Program-made: the position numbers and the translations under genes
Notes under the pieces: generated by a model
Database searches by the model: none
The model's input: the letters and a program-made list of their open reading frames with translations, nothing else
Told to the model about the DNA's origin: nothing
Part shown: positions 10,040-19,017 of the stretch, one piece after another
Numbering within the stretch: position 1 is the stretch's first letter
Layout of the letters: every line of letters begins with the position of its first letter
NCBI GenBank assembly: GCA_021234155.1
Contig: JAJEKV010000011.1
Location: 23,804,101-23,868,100 of the forward strand
DNA length: 64,000 nucleotides
Direction: 5' to 3'
Origin: Isoetes taiwanensis
Taxonomy: Eukaryota; Streptophyta; Lycopodiopsida; Isoetales; Isoetaceae

Positions 10040-11516
10040 CTAGTCTTGAAATGCGGTAAGGCAGGTTGTCTTCAAAAACTTCTTAACTTGGCGTCCCTCT
10101 TTGGTGACCCAAGTTCACGATGATTCTTGCTGATGAGCCTCCTGTAAGGCTCTCACCGAGGTCTTCTACCTGCGGTCGGATGTAAGGGCGCGATCCCGCC
10201 AATCTGCGGCGTCGATGGGGTATGGCGGAAGTCGAGAAGGGTCAAGTGCCATTGCCCTCTTGACTAGGGGCCGGCATAATCGGCGTTTGTTGCTATTGAG
10301 CATACTGCCGGAAAACGAGGTGCAATCGGCATGAACGCTCCTTCTTCACCTCGGGACTGAACTTGCGGTGTATTACCGCTCTCTCCCATCCGGCGGCAAG
10401 TAGTACTGGCGACACATGCGTTGTGTGTCGTGAAGCTTCTCGCTTGTTTGGCCTCCAGCTCTATAATAGCCACTGCATACTCGTCGATCTCTATCTCGGT
10501 GAGCTCATTAGTCTTCAATTGTAGATGCGACTCTCCGAGATTCGTTCCTCCTCCTCTTCTTAGGGGGTGGTGGCCGAGGCACGGGCATTAGAGGATGCTT
10601 CGTGGTTTTCAGCGGATCCCCATATACGATTCTTGGAGGCGAGGAACTCCTCCTCTGTTGGCGGCTCGGCTCGTCCATCATTTGTCGATCTTCTTTGTAG
10701 GCACGAGACCTTGGTGGCTTTGTGTAAGGTGTCGGCTTCTCGACTGGCGGGAAGTAGAACTCCGGATGATGAAATGCGTGCGTAATGATTACTGCGTAGT
10801 TGGTGGGCGGTTAAGTCCAATCGAGCTCCCTCTCCACGCGTCGGGAAGGTTACGGATATGCGAGGTAGATACTCCTCGGATTGATGATGATAGGGGCTAG
10901 GCTTGTGATGCTTAGAGGTGGAGAACAACTCACGATGCCACCTGTAGGCTCCTTCGAGATTGATCAGCTCACCCGCTGCTGCTTGGCCGTTCTTCATGAT
11001 CGATTTCAGTGTATTCCTGTCATCGACTCCTCTTCTTCTTCCCTTGCTTCTTGCTCTTGCTGATCTGCGAAGCATCTGCTCTTCTTGGGGCTGCTATAGG
11101 GTCCCTCCATCCCGGAGGGATAGAGGTTACCCCATTTGGTTTTATTGTGATTGGGATAAGAAGATGGCTAGAGGCGGCGGTGTAAGAAAATACTTGGTCC
11201 TATTGGTGTCGGGACCATGTAGTCGGGCGACCTCTGCGCCTTGTTGGTTAAGTACTTGGCGATGTTAGGGACATCACCCAAAATTTTGCTTGAAGGGATG
11301 GCCGGGGAGCGAAATATCCTATGCAAGGGAGGGACTGAACAAGGGAGGGTCCTACCCTAGCTTGAAACTCTGCTAGCACTTGCCTATATCTTTTGGGGTT
11401 GCATTTAGTGTAACGGATATCAATTTCTTTCCCAAAGACTTGGAAGATGTCGTTGACATCCGCCTCTCGGACATGGGCCTTGGTATTTTATACCATCGCC
11501 GAAGTCGGCTGGCCAT
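10040..11516 (-). pseudogene. Extra reading frame B upstream of gag, unidentified
   Basis: Not recognised. The minus strand has successive protein-like frames that together look like one gene broken by indels. The first ATG after a TATA box is at 11516-11514. An open frame of 80 codons, 11487-11248, contains ADVNDIFQVFGKEIDIRY and RQVLAEFQARVG. A proline-rich and basic stretch, MPVPRPPPPKKRRRNESRR, lies at about 10525-10595. Then a charged, possibly helical segment, ELTEIEIDEYAVAIIELEAK, lies at about 10440-10505. The 171-codon frame at 11075-10560 overlaps the proline-rich one in another phase and is probably a shadow for part of its length. The order proline-rich then Lys/Arg-rich is shared with frame A upstream. 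It could be an element accessory protein, a captured host gene or a nested element. The true end is uncertain. Confidence 0.45.
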
Positions 11517-11629
11517 TGATCTAGCAAAGAAGGGAGTATGACCCGGATGCGAAGCGCCTCAAGGAGGCTGGAAGATCGCCTAGCGATGGAAACAAATTTG
11601 CGAGGGTGCTAAATGAGAAATGGGGAACT

Positions 11630-11637
11630 TATTTATA
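11630..11637 (-). promoter_or_regulatory. TATA box of cassette B
   Basis: Reads CTATAAATAAG on the minus strand, preceded by CCAAAAATTAGGG. It lies about 115 bases upstream of the first ATG (11516). The same spacing and wording are found in cassette A (13551-13558), which suggests a duplicated promoter. Confidence 0.5.
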
Positions 11638-11813
11638 GAATTGGGGAAACCCTAATTTTTGGATGACCTAGATTTTCTTGAGATCGGTGATTACGATCTA
11701 TTGAGGATGCAATTACAAGTTTGAAGACTATTTCTAGGGTTTGAGCATGCTAAGGACAACTAATGAGCCTATTGCAACCATTTGGAGATCATTTGGTGAA
11801 GAAAATGTGCGAG

Positions 11814-11875
11814 GTCTCACGTTGTTGGCCGATTTTGAGAATCTCATTTTTACGTCTGGCGGCGGCGTGTGAGAC
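11814..11875. repeat. Palindrome P1 (cassette B)
   Basis: Imperfect 62-bp inverted repeat. It opens GTCTCACGTTGTTGGCC, has AGAATCTCATTTT in the centre and closes CTGGCGGCGGCGTGTGAGAC. One of four related palindromes in the pre-gag region. Confidence 0.85.
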
Positions 11876-12009
11876 ATGGGTCCTAATGGGCTCAAAGCTT
11901 ACTCAATATTTAAGTGATCTAAGGCTGTAATTCCACTAAACTCATCGAGTTAGGCGAATTGACCCCTTATTTGGTCGATTTGGAGCTGTTTTGGGCATTT
12001 TTGGGCATG

Positions 12010-12073
12010 GTCTCACCGTTAGCCCGGCCCAGAAATGAGAATCTCATTTTACGTCTGGCGCGACGTGTGAGAC
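12010..12073. repeat. Palindrome P2 (cassette B)
   Basis: Imperfect 64-bp inverted repeat, opening GTCTCACCGTTAGCCCGGCC and closing CTGGCGCGACGTGTGAGAC, with AAATGAGAATCTCATTT as an inner near-perfect palindrome. It lies 134 bp beyond P1. Confidence 0.88.
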
Positions 12074-12217
12074 ATCGTCTCAATTTTGCTCAAGCTCCAA
12101 TTTAACTAAAACAAAAAGCTAGAAATCGATATCTTAACTTATTTAAACAAGATCGACACTTTATTTACACAAAAATTCTTTATATTAGCAAAAATGTTCA
12201 TTATTTACAAAAAGGTT

Positions 12218-13443
12218 TCAAGGCCGTTCTCCCTTGATGTGCACGGCAAGATACATATCTGCCTCATGAGGGGTAACCCTCTTGGCGTGCCGTCTGCGGT
12301 AGTTGAATCTTCAAAATCTTTTCTTTTTGCCTCTGCGCCTCTGTAGGCGCGACAACATTTCATCGGTTACTTTCGCGTATGTCGTGTTGTATTCTGCATG
12401 ACTTCACGAACCAAGCGTTGGAGCGGTTGCGGGGATCAAAAGTAAAAGTAACTCTTACGGAAGTGGCGGATCTCCTTGAAACTCGTCCTCCAACTTCTTC
12501 TTCTTGCTCGCTTCTTACCTAGTGCTTTCGGGGAGGCTTGGGCACGGGTGGCGGTGGCTTCAAGGTCACGACTTCTTGTCGGATGTCCGCCGATTGTTCT
12601 TACCTGTGCTCGATAGTAGGCATTGTATGCCTCCTACTTCACTATGTACAGCGTTGTGCTCCTTGATCTTCTTGATAGACCTTGGCCGGGTTACGTCACG
12701 TCGCCTCATTGTAGTGGCGGGGCTTTAATATCCCGTTGGAAAAGGTGGGGGCTTCGGTCAATACGCTTTCGGGGCCCGATCTTTCTCGGGTGCCACACCG
12801 CCGGGTACCTCCTTCTCCGCAGGCGGGGGTTTTTAAACTTCGCCCCTGCGGGTTGGGGCGTAATCCCTGCGTCAGGTTAGGGCGGTTAGAGGGGGGCAGC
12901 TGCCTTTGTTGGTTAGTTGATCCAGGACCCACCCGCTTTGCTTGCCCGCCTTCACAACTTTCTGCCTCACACGCCTTGATGGCTTTGGCCTTTCTCTTCT
13001 TTGGCCCATTTGCGTGGTCGGTCGTCTTCCCAGAACTCTTTGTCCTCTGCTCGGCGGCTCTTTGGCTTCATGCTGGCGATGGCGTGCAAAGATCGGCTTC
13101 TTCGTGTGGTGAGTGTTGGGCTTGCGGCTGCTCTTCTCTTCCTTGTTCTTCCTGCGGGTGGGTCTCAGCCTGGGGTTGCTCTGGGGGCGTTGGGTAGTTC
13201 GCTGCTCCTTTCACTCCCAGCTTCTTCCCTCCTCACCGCGTCTCCTCGAGGATTTGGTGCATGATGTCCGTGGATTAGTCCTCTATGAGTTCGAGTATGA
13301 TGCGCTCCGATCCGATCCAGCATCCTGTTCGAAGAAGATTAGCCTTCATGGAGAAAGTTCTCGACTCTCGAAAAGAAACTAGAACCCCGGAGGATCAAAC
13401 ACGTCTAGGATTCCTTGCGTCACGATTTGGTCTGGGCCATCAT
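12218..13443 (-). pseudogene. Extra reading frame A upstream of gag, unidentified
   Basis: Not recognised. It lies just downstream of a TATA box and the palindrome pair P3/P4. The first ATG pair is at 13443-13438 and reads MMAQTKS before a stop. Protein-like pieces then follow in changing frames. PPPAEKEVPGG lies near 12800, MRRRDVTRPRSIKKIKEH near 12660-12710, TLKPPPPVPKPPRK at 12519-12570 with KKKKLEDEFQGD after it, and YAKVTDEMLSRLQRRRGKKK near 12320-12385. A final piece, AKRVTPHEADMYLAVHIKG, is closed by a TGA at 12220-12218. Proline-rich then basic composition resembles frame B. It may be a paralogue of frame B, a captured gene or part of a nested element. Frame breaks may partly be sequence error. 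Confidence 0.42.
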
Positions 13444-13550
13444 TTGGTAGTTTGTCGTCCCGAGAACTAAGCGCCCGAGAGAAGATGTATGGCAGAAAAC
13501 CGCGAGCAAAGTTCTAAGGAGGAAGGCGAAAATGGGAGGGGGTCTAGGTC

Positions 13551-13558
13551 TATTTATA
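13551..13558 (-). promoter_or_regulatory. TATA box of cassette A
   Basis: Reads CCTATAAATAGAC on the minus strand, preceded by CCTAAAAATTGG. It lies about 108 bases upstream of the first ATG at 13443. It is nearly the same arrangement as at 11630-11637. Confidence 0.5.
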
Positions 13559-13633
13559 GGGCCAATTTTTAGGTCAACTTTTAAACTACCTTTTTGGGTT
13601 GCCTAAAGCATCTAAAACACCTAATTAAGCAAG

Positions 13634-13703
13634 GTCTCACACGCTGCGCCCAGCCCGAAAATGAGAAAGTCATTTCCACTGGCATCGGCGTGTGACGTGA
13701 GAC
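13634..13703. repeat. Palindrome P3 (cassette A)
   Basis: Imperfect 70-bp inverted repeat, opening GTCTCACACGCTGCGCCCAG, with AAAATGAGAAAGTCATTT in the middle and closing CGGCGTGTGACGTGAGAC. Related to P1, P2 and P4. Confidence 0.88.
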
Positions 13704-13837
13704 ATGTCATGGGCCCACTACTAAATTTTTGTACTTTTTGAACATGTAACATGCTAATTCTACTGATTCTTAGCTTAAAATTAGAATTATCAAGTTATTT
13801 CACTGTAGTTTACAACTTTTTGGTGTCTAAGCTGAAT

Positions 13838-13906
13838 GTCTCACACGTTGTGCCCAGCCCGAAAATGAAAATGTCATTTCACAATCTGGCGCACGGCGTG
13901 TGAGAC
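13838..13906. repeat. Palindrome P4 (cassette A)
   Basis: Imperfect 69-bp inverted repeat, opening GTCTCACACGTTGTGCCCAG and closing TGGCGCACGGCGTGTGAGAC, with AAATGAAAATGTCATTT in the middle. It is the best-preserved copy and lies 135 bp beyond P3, about the same spacing as between P1 and P2. Confidence 0.9.
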
Positions 13907-14093
13907 CACCTCCTACGGGTGTTGGTTCACCAATTCTCAATATTTTTATGTTTTCATTTATTTTAAGCGTTACTAGCTTAGCAAAACTATAAAAATGAGA
14001 AAAAATTTTTCCCATTTTGCGAGGTTTAAGGATCCTATCAAGTTAGTACTATTGGGAACATGGCGTTCTTTGCTCTTGGTCTCCAAGAACATA

Positions 14094-14105
14094 GCTCGAT
14101 ACCAG
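14094..14105 (-). other. Primer-binding site, initiator tRNA-Met type
   Basis: On the minus strand the 5' LTR is followed at once by GCTGGTATCGAGC. This matches the usual plant retrotransposon site TGGTATCAGAGC, complementary to the 3' end of initiator tRNA-Met, apart from one missing base. It fixes element orientation and the inner edge of the 5' LTR. Confidence 0.88.
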
Positions 14106-14106
14106 C

Positions 14107-15791
14107 TGGTGGCGTCCCTATCGCGGTGCCCTCACGGTATCACGAGCAGGAGTTCATCCCCATACCCGGCCGTCTTGTCTGAGGGGCCCTCCACCGCGAC
14201 CTTTGCAACCATGGCGGGTTCCGGTGGGAAAGTGAAAGGGTCATTTACCCGTCTCCCTCGGGGCCTACCTGGCTGAGGCGTGAACATACATGTCGATTAC
14301 ATAACATAAGCACATATCCACCTCGAAGGGTGGTCCATCACATCTGCATAAACAAAGGTGAGCACAATACATCAGAGGAATCCTACCCAAGGCTGGACTC
14401 AAGGGGATGGTGGCGGCTCGGGTCTCGAGTTCATTGCGGACCGAGAATTCATGGCAATGGATTTGGGCTGGCATATGAACATGGCATAAGGTTGTCCACT
14501 CCATCCCCTCACTTTGCAGTGGGCTGAAAAAGTCGGGACCTGGCCCCCCGGATGCATACAGCCAAAGGGCTATTCACAGGCTCATCTTCCCGATTTCGAT
14601 GGGGCGGTAGGGATCACTCCCTCCGAGAGATCTACATCTTGGACTCAAAGGTGACTGAGGGCCACTGCCCTTATTCGAAACCCATGAACACACCACTTCA
14701 TGGGTGTCGAGCCCATGCCTTGCCCACAGCGGTAGCAAGCCATCGGACCTAGTCACAATGATCCTCGGTAGGCTTTACACACACCCGATGGTTCAAGAGT
14801 CGGACATGAACCTCCTTCTTAGCCCGATCGGCCCCTTCACCCACAACCCGGTGTGGTTCTTGTGCAGGCGAATCTACAGGTGTGCTAGAGAGGCTACTCT
14901 AGGAAGCATCAACTACAAAGCTTTAGGTCTCTACCCCCTTCCCAATACAAAGGAGTTCATAGAGATACCTCATCCATATACTTCCACAGAGAACTAAAAC
15001 TAGATCTAATCTACAACATAGAGTTAGGTTCTTTAGTTAGAATGCGCTTTATCTAGAGATCTAGAGAGTGCTATGGGCAATCTAAGAGGCTAAACCCTCT
15101 TGATTCTATGACCCAAATAGGGTTTAGACTATCTAATTGGCTCAATACACGATCCTTGAGGGGCTCCTCGACCCGAGCTTCGACCATCCTGCTGAAACGC
15201 TCGAATCAAAGGGAAACTAAGGGTGCAATTCTCCCAGGCAAGTCTGGGGAGGCGGTTTTGCAACTGTTGAGGCAGCCAAAGCAACTAAAGCCCCAGAAAC
15301 GAAAATGGGCAAGTTAGGGTTTCCCACAAAAAGAATTTGTATGGCAAACGAAGGGGTAGCAGGCAATTGCGGAAATCATAGAAAGGCAACTACCTATATA
15401 GACAAAAGGGGTGGTGGGTTTCCAATTATCCCTTTTGGCATGTGGGATAATTGGAAATGGGCTCACTTGCCTTTAAAGGCTTAGGTGTCCAAATGTGCCC
15501 ACATGGGAATGTGTGCACGGTAATGAATGTGCACATTGGAGAATGTGCACATTAATTTTACCTATGGGTGTGGCCCACTTGGTATCAAGTGGCCATATGG
15601 AAAATTGCACCTAAGTGAATGTGCACATTAATGAATGTGCACATTAATAATTGCACACTCCTTACACGTTGCCCCTAGGCTACTAACCTAGCTACTACGT
15701 TGGCGTATTACCGCGTCGGTCGGGGTGGCGTGTGCGTGGTGGCGATGCGGTATCGTCACGGGGGCCGTATACTGTCCCTGGAAACGTCCGC
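14107..15791 (-). repeat. 5' LTR of the chromovirus (right copy)
   Basis: Matches the left LTR along its full length in the same order, including the GTGCACATT repeats (15508-15655) and the TATATAG box near 15395. Its ends are less well preserved than in the left copy (TGGTGGCGTCC and GGAAACGTCCGCG). It carries an extra 60-65 bp at about 15328-15391. Many differences from the left LTR are one-to-three-base changes at CAG, CTG or CGG triplets. Confidence 0.93.
15328..15391. other. Insertion of about 63 bp in the right LTR
   Basis: The left LTR reads 'tttcccaccctatatag'. The right LTR has about 63 bp of additional sequence between 'tttcccac' and 'cctatatag', beginning 'aaaaagaatttgtatggc'. It lies just downstream of the TATA box in element orientation and so inside the predicted transcript leader. 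No obvious target duplication. Confidence 0.8.
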
Positions 15792-16245
15792 GAAGAACTG
15801 TCAAACCGCGAAGCGTCAGAAGGCCCGGTCGAGGCGGCGGTCGACCCGGCTCATACAATTTTATTTGGTAGTAATAGAATGCGGAATGTGATTAGCGCAT
15901 GCATGCCTGGAGGACTGTTCAAATAAGCCTAGGGACAAACTTTAATAGGCATCACATTAAAAAAGATGCAAAAAAATAACGTCGCTATAACAAAATAAAT
16001 CGCGGGGCGTCGAGCATCGACCCTAAACCGTATTTATAATATTTATAATGGTTTGAAATAACGTTAATGGATGCGGCGCACGTCGACGCCTCACGTAATT
16101 TTGAACCGGTATGCGGTCACCGGGGAACTTCTTTTGCCCTACTTCTTGAGGTTCTTAGGCGATCCATGGCTGTATCACGATCTACGCAAGCAACTATTCT
16201 AAGGTTAGTATATCATGTTTTTAGATTGAATAGGTTTTTGGATTG
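15792..16245. other. Right flank of the retrotransposon
   Basis: The first 20-25 bases continue dispersed repeat copy 3; after that similarity to copy 1 fades. The rest is moderately CpG-rich without a recognised gene. Confidence 0.5.
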
Positions 16246-16249
16246 AATG

Positions 16250-16720
16250 GTGCATGCCCAACCTTCCTCTTTTTTTGGTTTCCTTTCCTTCCTCTTCTTC
16301 TTTGTTCTTGATTTTTTTTCTTCCCATTCTTCCATGCCTCATTCATTCTTCCTCCTTCTTTCTTCCTCATGCTTCATTTCTTCCTCCTTCTTCCATGCTT
16401 CATTCTTTCCTCATTCTTTCTTCCCATATTTCTTCTTTCCTCATTTCTTTCTCATTCTTTCTTCCTCATTCTTTCTCATTTCTTTCTTCCTCATGCTTTC
16501 TCATTCTTTATTCCTCACTCTTTCTCATTCTTCCTCATTCTTTCTCATTTCTTGCTTTCTCATTTCTTTCTCATGCTTTCTCATTTCTTTCTCATTTCTT
16601 TCTCATGCTTTCTCATTTGTTTCTCATTTCCATTCTTTCTCATGCTTTCTCATTCCTCATTCTTTCCCCTCACTTCCCTCATTTCTTTCTTCTCTTCCCT
16701 TCCGTCAACACAAGAAATGG
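16250..16720. repeat. Pyrimidine tract 1 (TTTCTCATTTC minisatellite-like)
   Basis: Almost pure C/T on the plus strand, built of variants of CATTCTTTCTTCCT and TTTCTCATTTCTTTCTCATGC. Long open frames rich in Ser, Phe and Leu arise only from this composition. Such tracts can form triplex DNA. Confidence 0.95.
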
Positions 16721-16739
16721 GCGGTATACCGAGGAGGAG

Positions 16740-16985
16740 CAGCAATTATCCTAGACCATTGGTCGTCTAATCCGTGGACAGGCTATGTCTAGGGTCTCTC
16801 GCCAGATTACCATGGGGACAAATAGCTTTTTTATTATGGGGCTTTGTCTCCATGTTGTGCTTTGTTTAGGCTTATGCCTTTTTGTTCTGTAGGGGGCTCA
16901 CGCCCTCTTTTCTTTCTTTGTTTGGGTCCCATAACCCGATAGGGTTCTCGTGGACGATAAAAACTTATCTTTATCTTTATCTTAT
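16740..16985 (+). mobile_element. Possible LINE 3' end fragment
   Basis: A complex-sequence island between two pyrimidine tracts. It ends in ATAAAAACTTATCTTTATC followed by more TTATCT-type repeats, a short simple-repeat tail of the kind left by target-primed reverse transcription. A GT-rich stretch precedes the tail. No reverse-transcriptase coding is present, so the assignment rests on tail structure alone. Confidence 0.3.
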
Positions 16986-17345
16986 TCTTCATTTTTTTTT
17001 TCATTTCTTATTCTTCATTCTTTTTAATTTCATTTCTTCATTCTTCATTTGTTTCTTATTCTTCACATTTCTTCCTCACTTTCCATTCGATCCTTTTCTT
17101 TCCCTTCCCTTATTTCTTCCTTCCATTCTATTCCCTTCCCCTCTCTTATTTCCTCTTATTTTTCTTCATTCTTTCTTGTTTCTTCTCTTATTTCTTCTCT
17201 ATTCTATCCTTATTTCTTCCCTTCTATTCTCTTATTTCTTTCTCTTGTTTTATTTCTATCTCTTGTTTTCTACCCCCCCATTTTTCCTTTTCTTTCTTCT
17301 TCGATCTTTTTCTTCTTTGTTCTTATTCTTCTAATGCTTTGTTAT
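16986..17345. repeat. Pyrimidine tract 2
   Basis: T-rich C/T tract made of TTCATT, CTTATTTC and CCCTTCC variants. Similar composition to 16250-16720 but with TTATTTCTTC rather than TTTCTCATTTC units. Confidence 0.9.
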
Positions 17346-17477
17346 ACATTTGCGACTTTCTATTACTGATTTGGACCCGACGGGGATCTTATACACGCCG
17401 TCCTTATTTTGGTAAGTAGTTGATCGCACTTGCATTTTATTTTATAGTTTTAAGTAGGTTAAAACATTGATGGAGTG

Positions 17478-17662
17478 GCTTGTTCAAGGGCGGGCACGGG
17501 TCGGCTCCACCTAGAGTGGGGAGGACCATGTACCCGTTCAAGTCCACTTTCACTACAATCATAAATGTTTCCCTAGGTTAATGAGTGGCTTGTTCAAGGG
17601 CACGGTCGACTCCACCTAGAGTGGAGGGACCACGCGCCCGGTTCAAGTCCACTTCGATTCCA
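17478..17662. repeat. Direct duplication of about 80 bp
   Basis: 'gagtggcttgttcaaggg' through 'ctccacctagagtgg' to 'gttcaagtccact' occurs at about 17478-17553 and again at about 17583-17655, with a 30-bp spacer. The GTTCAAGTCC end resembles a polymerase III B box, but no tRNA fold is possible. Confidence 0.8.
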
Positions 17663-17808
17663 CTTTTTTCGGTCACGGGGGCTGAATTATCATTATATGC
17701 TCATGATAAATGTGCTCGCATTTATTGACCGACATTCCTGTGGATCTTTAAACGCGTTGTAAAGTGCATTGGTAGTAAACAAAACTGCCGGATATACCAA
17801 ATCCGATC

Positions 17809-18720
17809 TTGGGAACCACGTACTTTAATCAAGATGACTATTATCTTGCGGCATTGTGTGGAGAGGCCAAGATAGCTGCATCATGGTTGTTGGTGACAAG
17901 TATATCCGTTTCAAGAGCCCAAGTCCAGCATTGGCCACACCCCTTGGACTTGCCCGAGGTCTTTTGTGGAGATGTGAGCCACATGGACCAATGGTAGTCT
18001 TGCCATTCATGAATGGAGGAACTTTGCGAAATTACTTGACCATCTTCCGAGCCAATTCTCTTCTTATAGGAGATGGTCAAATGCATGGCATAGTGCTCCA
18101 AGAAGGGCTGATATATGAAGATAAGTGCGAGTGGAAAGCCAAAATGAGACTTGTGTATAAGTGCGTCGAGAAATAGCTCTCGCTCTTTGCAGAAGTCTAT
18201 GCCATCCACGCTCAGGTTGGACACATACAAAGCTCAATTGCAAAAGGGTCAAACTCCATTTTGATGACTCCCTTACAAATGTGTGGGTGGCTATTGGTGA
18301 TTGGGGCACGGCCCTCCGTTTTTTGCAAGGAGCGAATGCCCAAATTGAAGAGCCCGTTATACACTACAAGATGGAACGGTCGCGATATCCTTGGTGGGAG
18401 AAGAGAGTTTTTACATCATCATCGGATGACCAAAGCATCATGGGGGCATGAGATATCGACATATATTCCACAGGCTACATTTGCAGAGATGCTCCTTGAT
18501 TTTGTCCGGCAATCGGCTTATGGGGTTGTGTGTTGAGATAAACCCCAACCGACCCAGATACTCTAGCACATTGGACATCATCCAACATATGAAGGTCCAA
18601 ATGATGATGGATAGAGATGGTGCACATGGATCGCCCATCTATTGCTCGCGGCCGTCGATGTGTTCAAAACAAACCAGGGGCTTTCTTCCGATATAGTTGT
18701 GAGAGAGAGCGACATATGAA
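17809..18720 (+). pseudogene. Decayed protein-kinase-like sequence
   Basis: Plus-strand pieces follow the order of a Ser/Thr or receptor-like kinase domain. GPMVVLPFMNGGTLRNYL (about 17980-18033) resembles the hinge region. GHIQSSIAKGSNSIL (about 18219-18262) sits where the catalytic loop belongs, with HIQ in place of HRD but the Lys and Asn kept. GDWGTALRF (about 18297-18323) resembles the DFG region. DIDIYSTGY (18451-18477) resembles the D-x-W/Y-S-x-G block. At least one frameshift (near 18260) and a TGA before DIDIYSTGY separate these parts. Loss of the catalytic Asp and the breaks argue for a pseudogene. The exact kinase family cannot be named. Confidence 0.5.
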
Positions 18721-18957
18721 GTGTGGTGATCCACTTGAGATGGCTAAACTCTTGTTAAATGCTTGCAAGAAGTGATTAATATAATTTTGTCTTCCCTATT
18801 TGAGGCTTGTTGCAACCAATAAATGTTTTTTATTCAAAATTACTAATGAAAAAGTAATTTATTAATCAAAAAATTATTATTAATGGTAAATAAATTATTA
18901 ATCATAACTTGTAGATAAAAGTGTCGCTGAGACGTCAAAGCCTAGGTTTTGTGTGCT

Positions 18958-19017
18958 ACATCATCAAACCCTAGATTGTAAAAAATGCCATGGGCACAAT
19001 CTAGGGTTTGATGATGT
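18958..19017. repeat. Perfect 22-bp inverted repeat with telomere-like motif
   Basis: Arms 18958-18979 and 18996-19017 are exact reverse complements and contain AAACCCTAG and CTAGGGTTT, around a 16-base loop with GCCATGGGC. Confidence 0.95.

Larger units (their letters stand above)
2499..15791 (-). mobile_element. Ty3/gypsy chromovirus LTR retrotransposon with long pre-gag region
   Basis: A 13.3-kb element read on the minus strand. It has two LTRs (2499-4161 and about 14107-15791) with TGTGACGT...ACGTCACA ends on the left copy. A primer-binding site lies at 14094-14105 and a polypurine tract at 4162-4172. The order gag, protease, reverse transcriptase, RNase H, integrase, chromodomain is that of Ty3/gypsy chromoviruses. 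Integration is supported by the host repeat, which is continuous in copy 1 (1-526) but split around the element. Flanks read 'ggagaa' on the left and 'aagaac' on the right, consistent with a 4-5 bp target duplication around AGAA. Coding frames are broken by many indels, so the copy is probably inactive, although some breaks may be sequencing error. About 4.3 kb between primer site and gag holds two extra cassettes. Confidence 0.95.

Noticed and set aside
10560-11075. 171-codon minus frame as the main product of cassette B
   Set aside because: From about 10800 to 10525 a second phase is also open and gives the proline-rich, basic stretch shared in character with ORF A, so the longer frame is probably partly a shadow.
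16247-16792. 181- and 166-codon plus-strand frames rich in Ser, Phe and Leu
   Set aside because: They are produced by the C/T-only tract, and three phases are open at once. Composition alone explains them.
17600-17660. tRNA gene suggested by GGTTCAAGTCC
   Set aside because: No 5-bp T stem, D arm, anticodon stem or acceptor stem can be formed around it.
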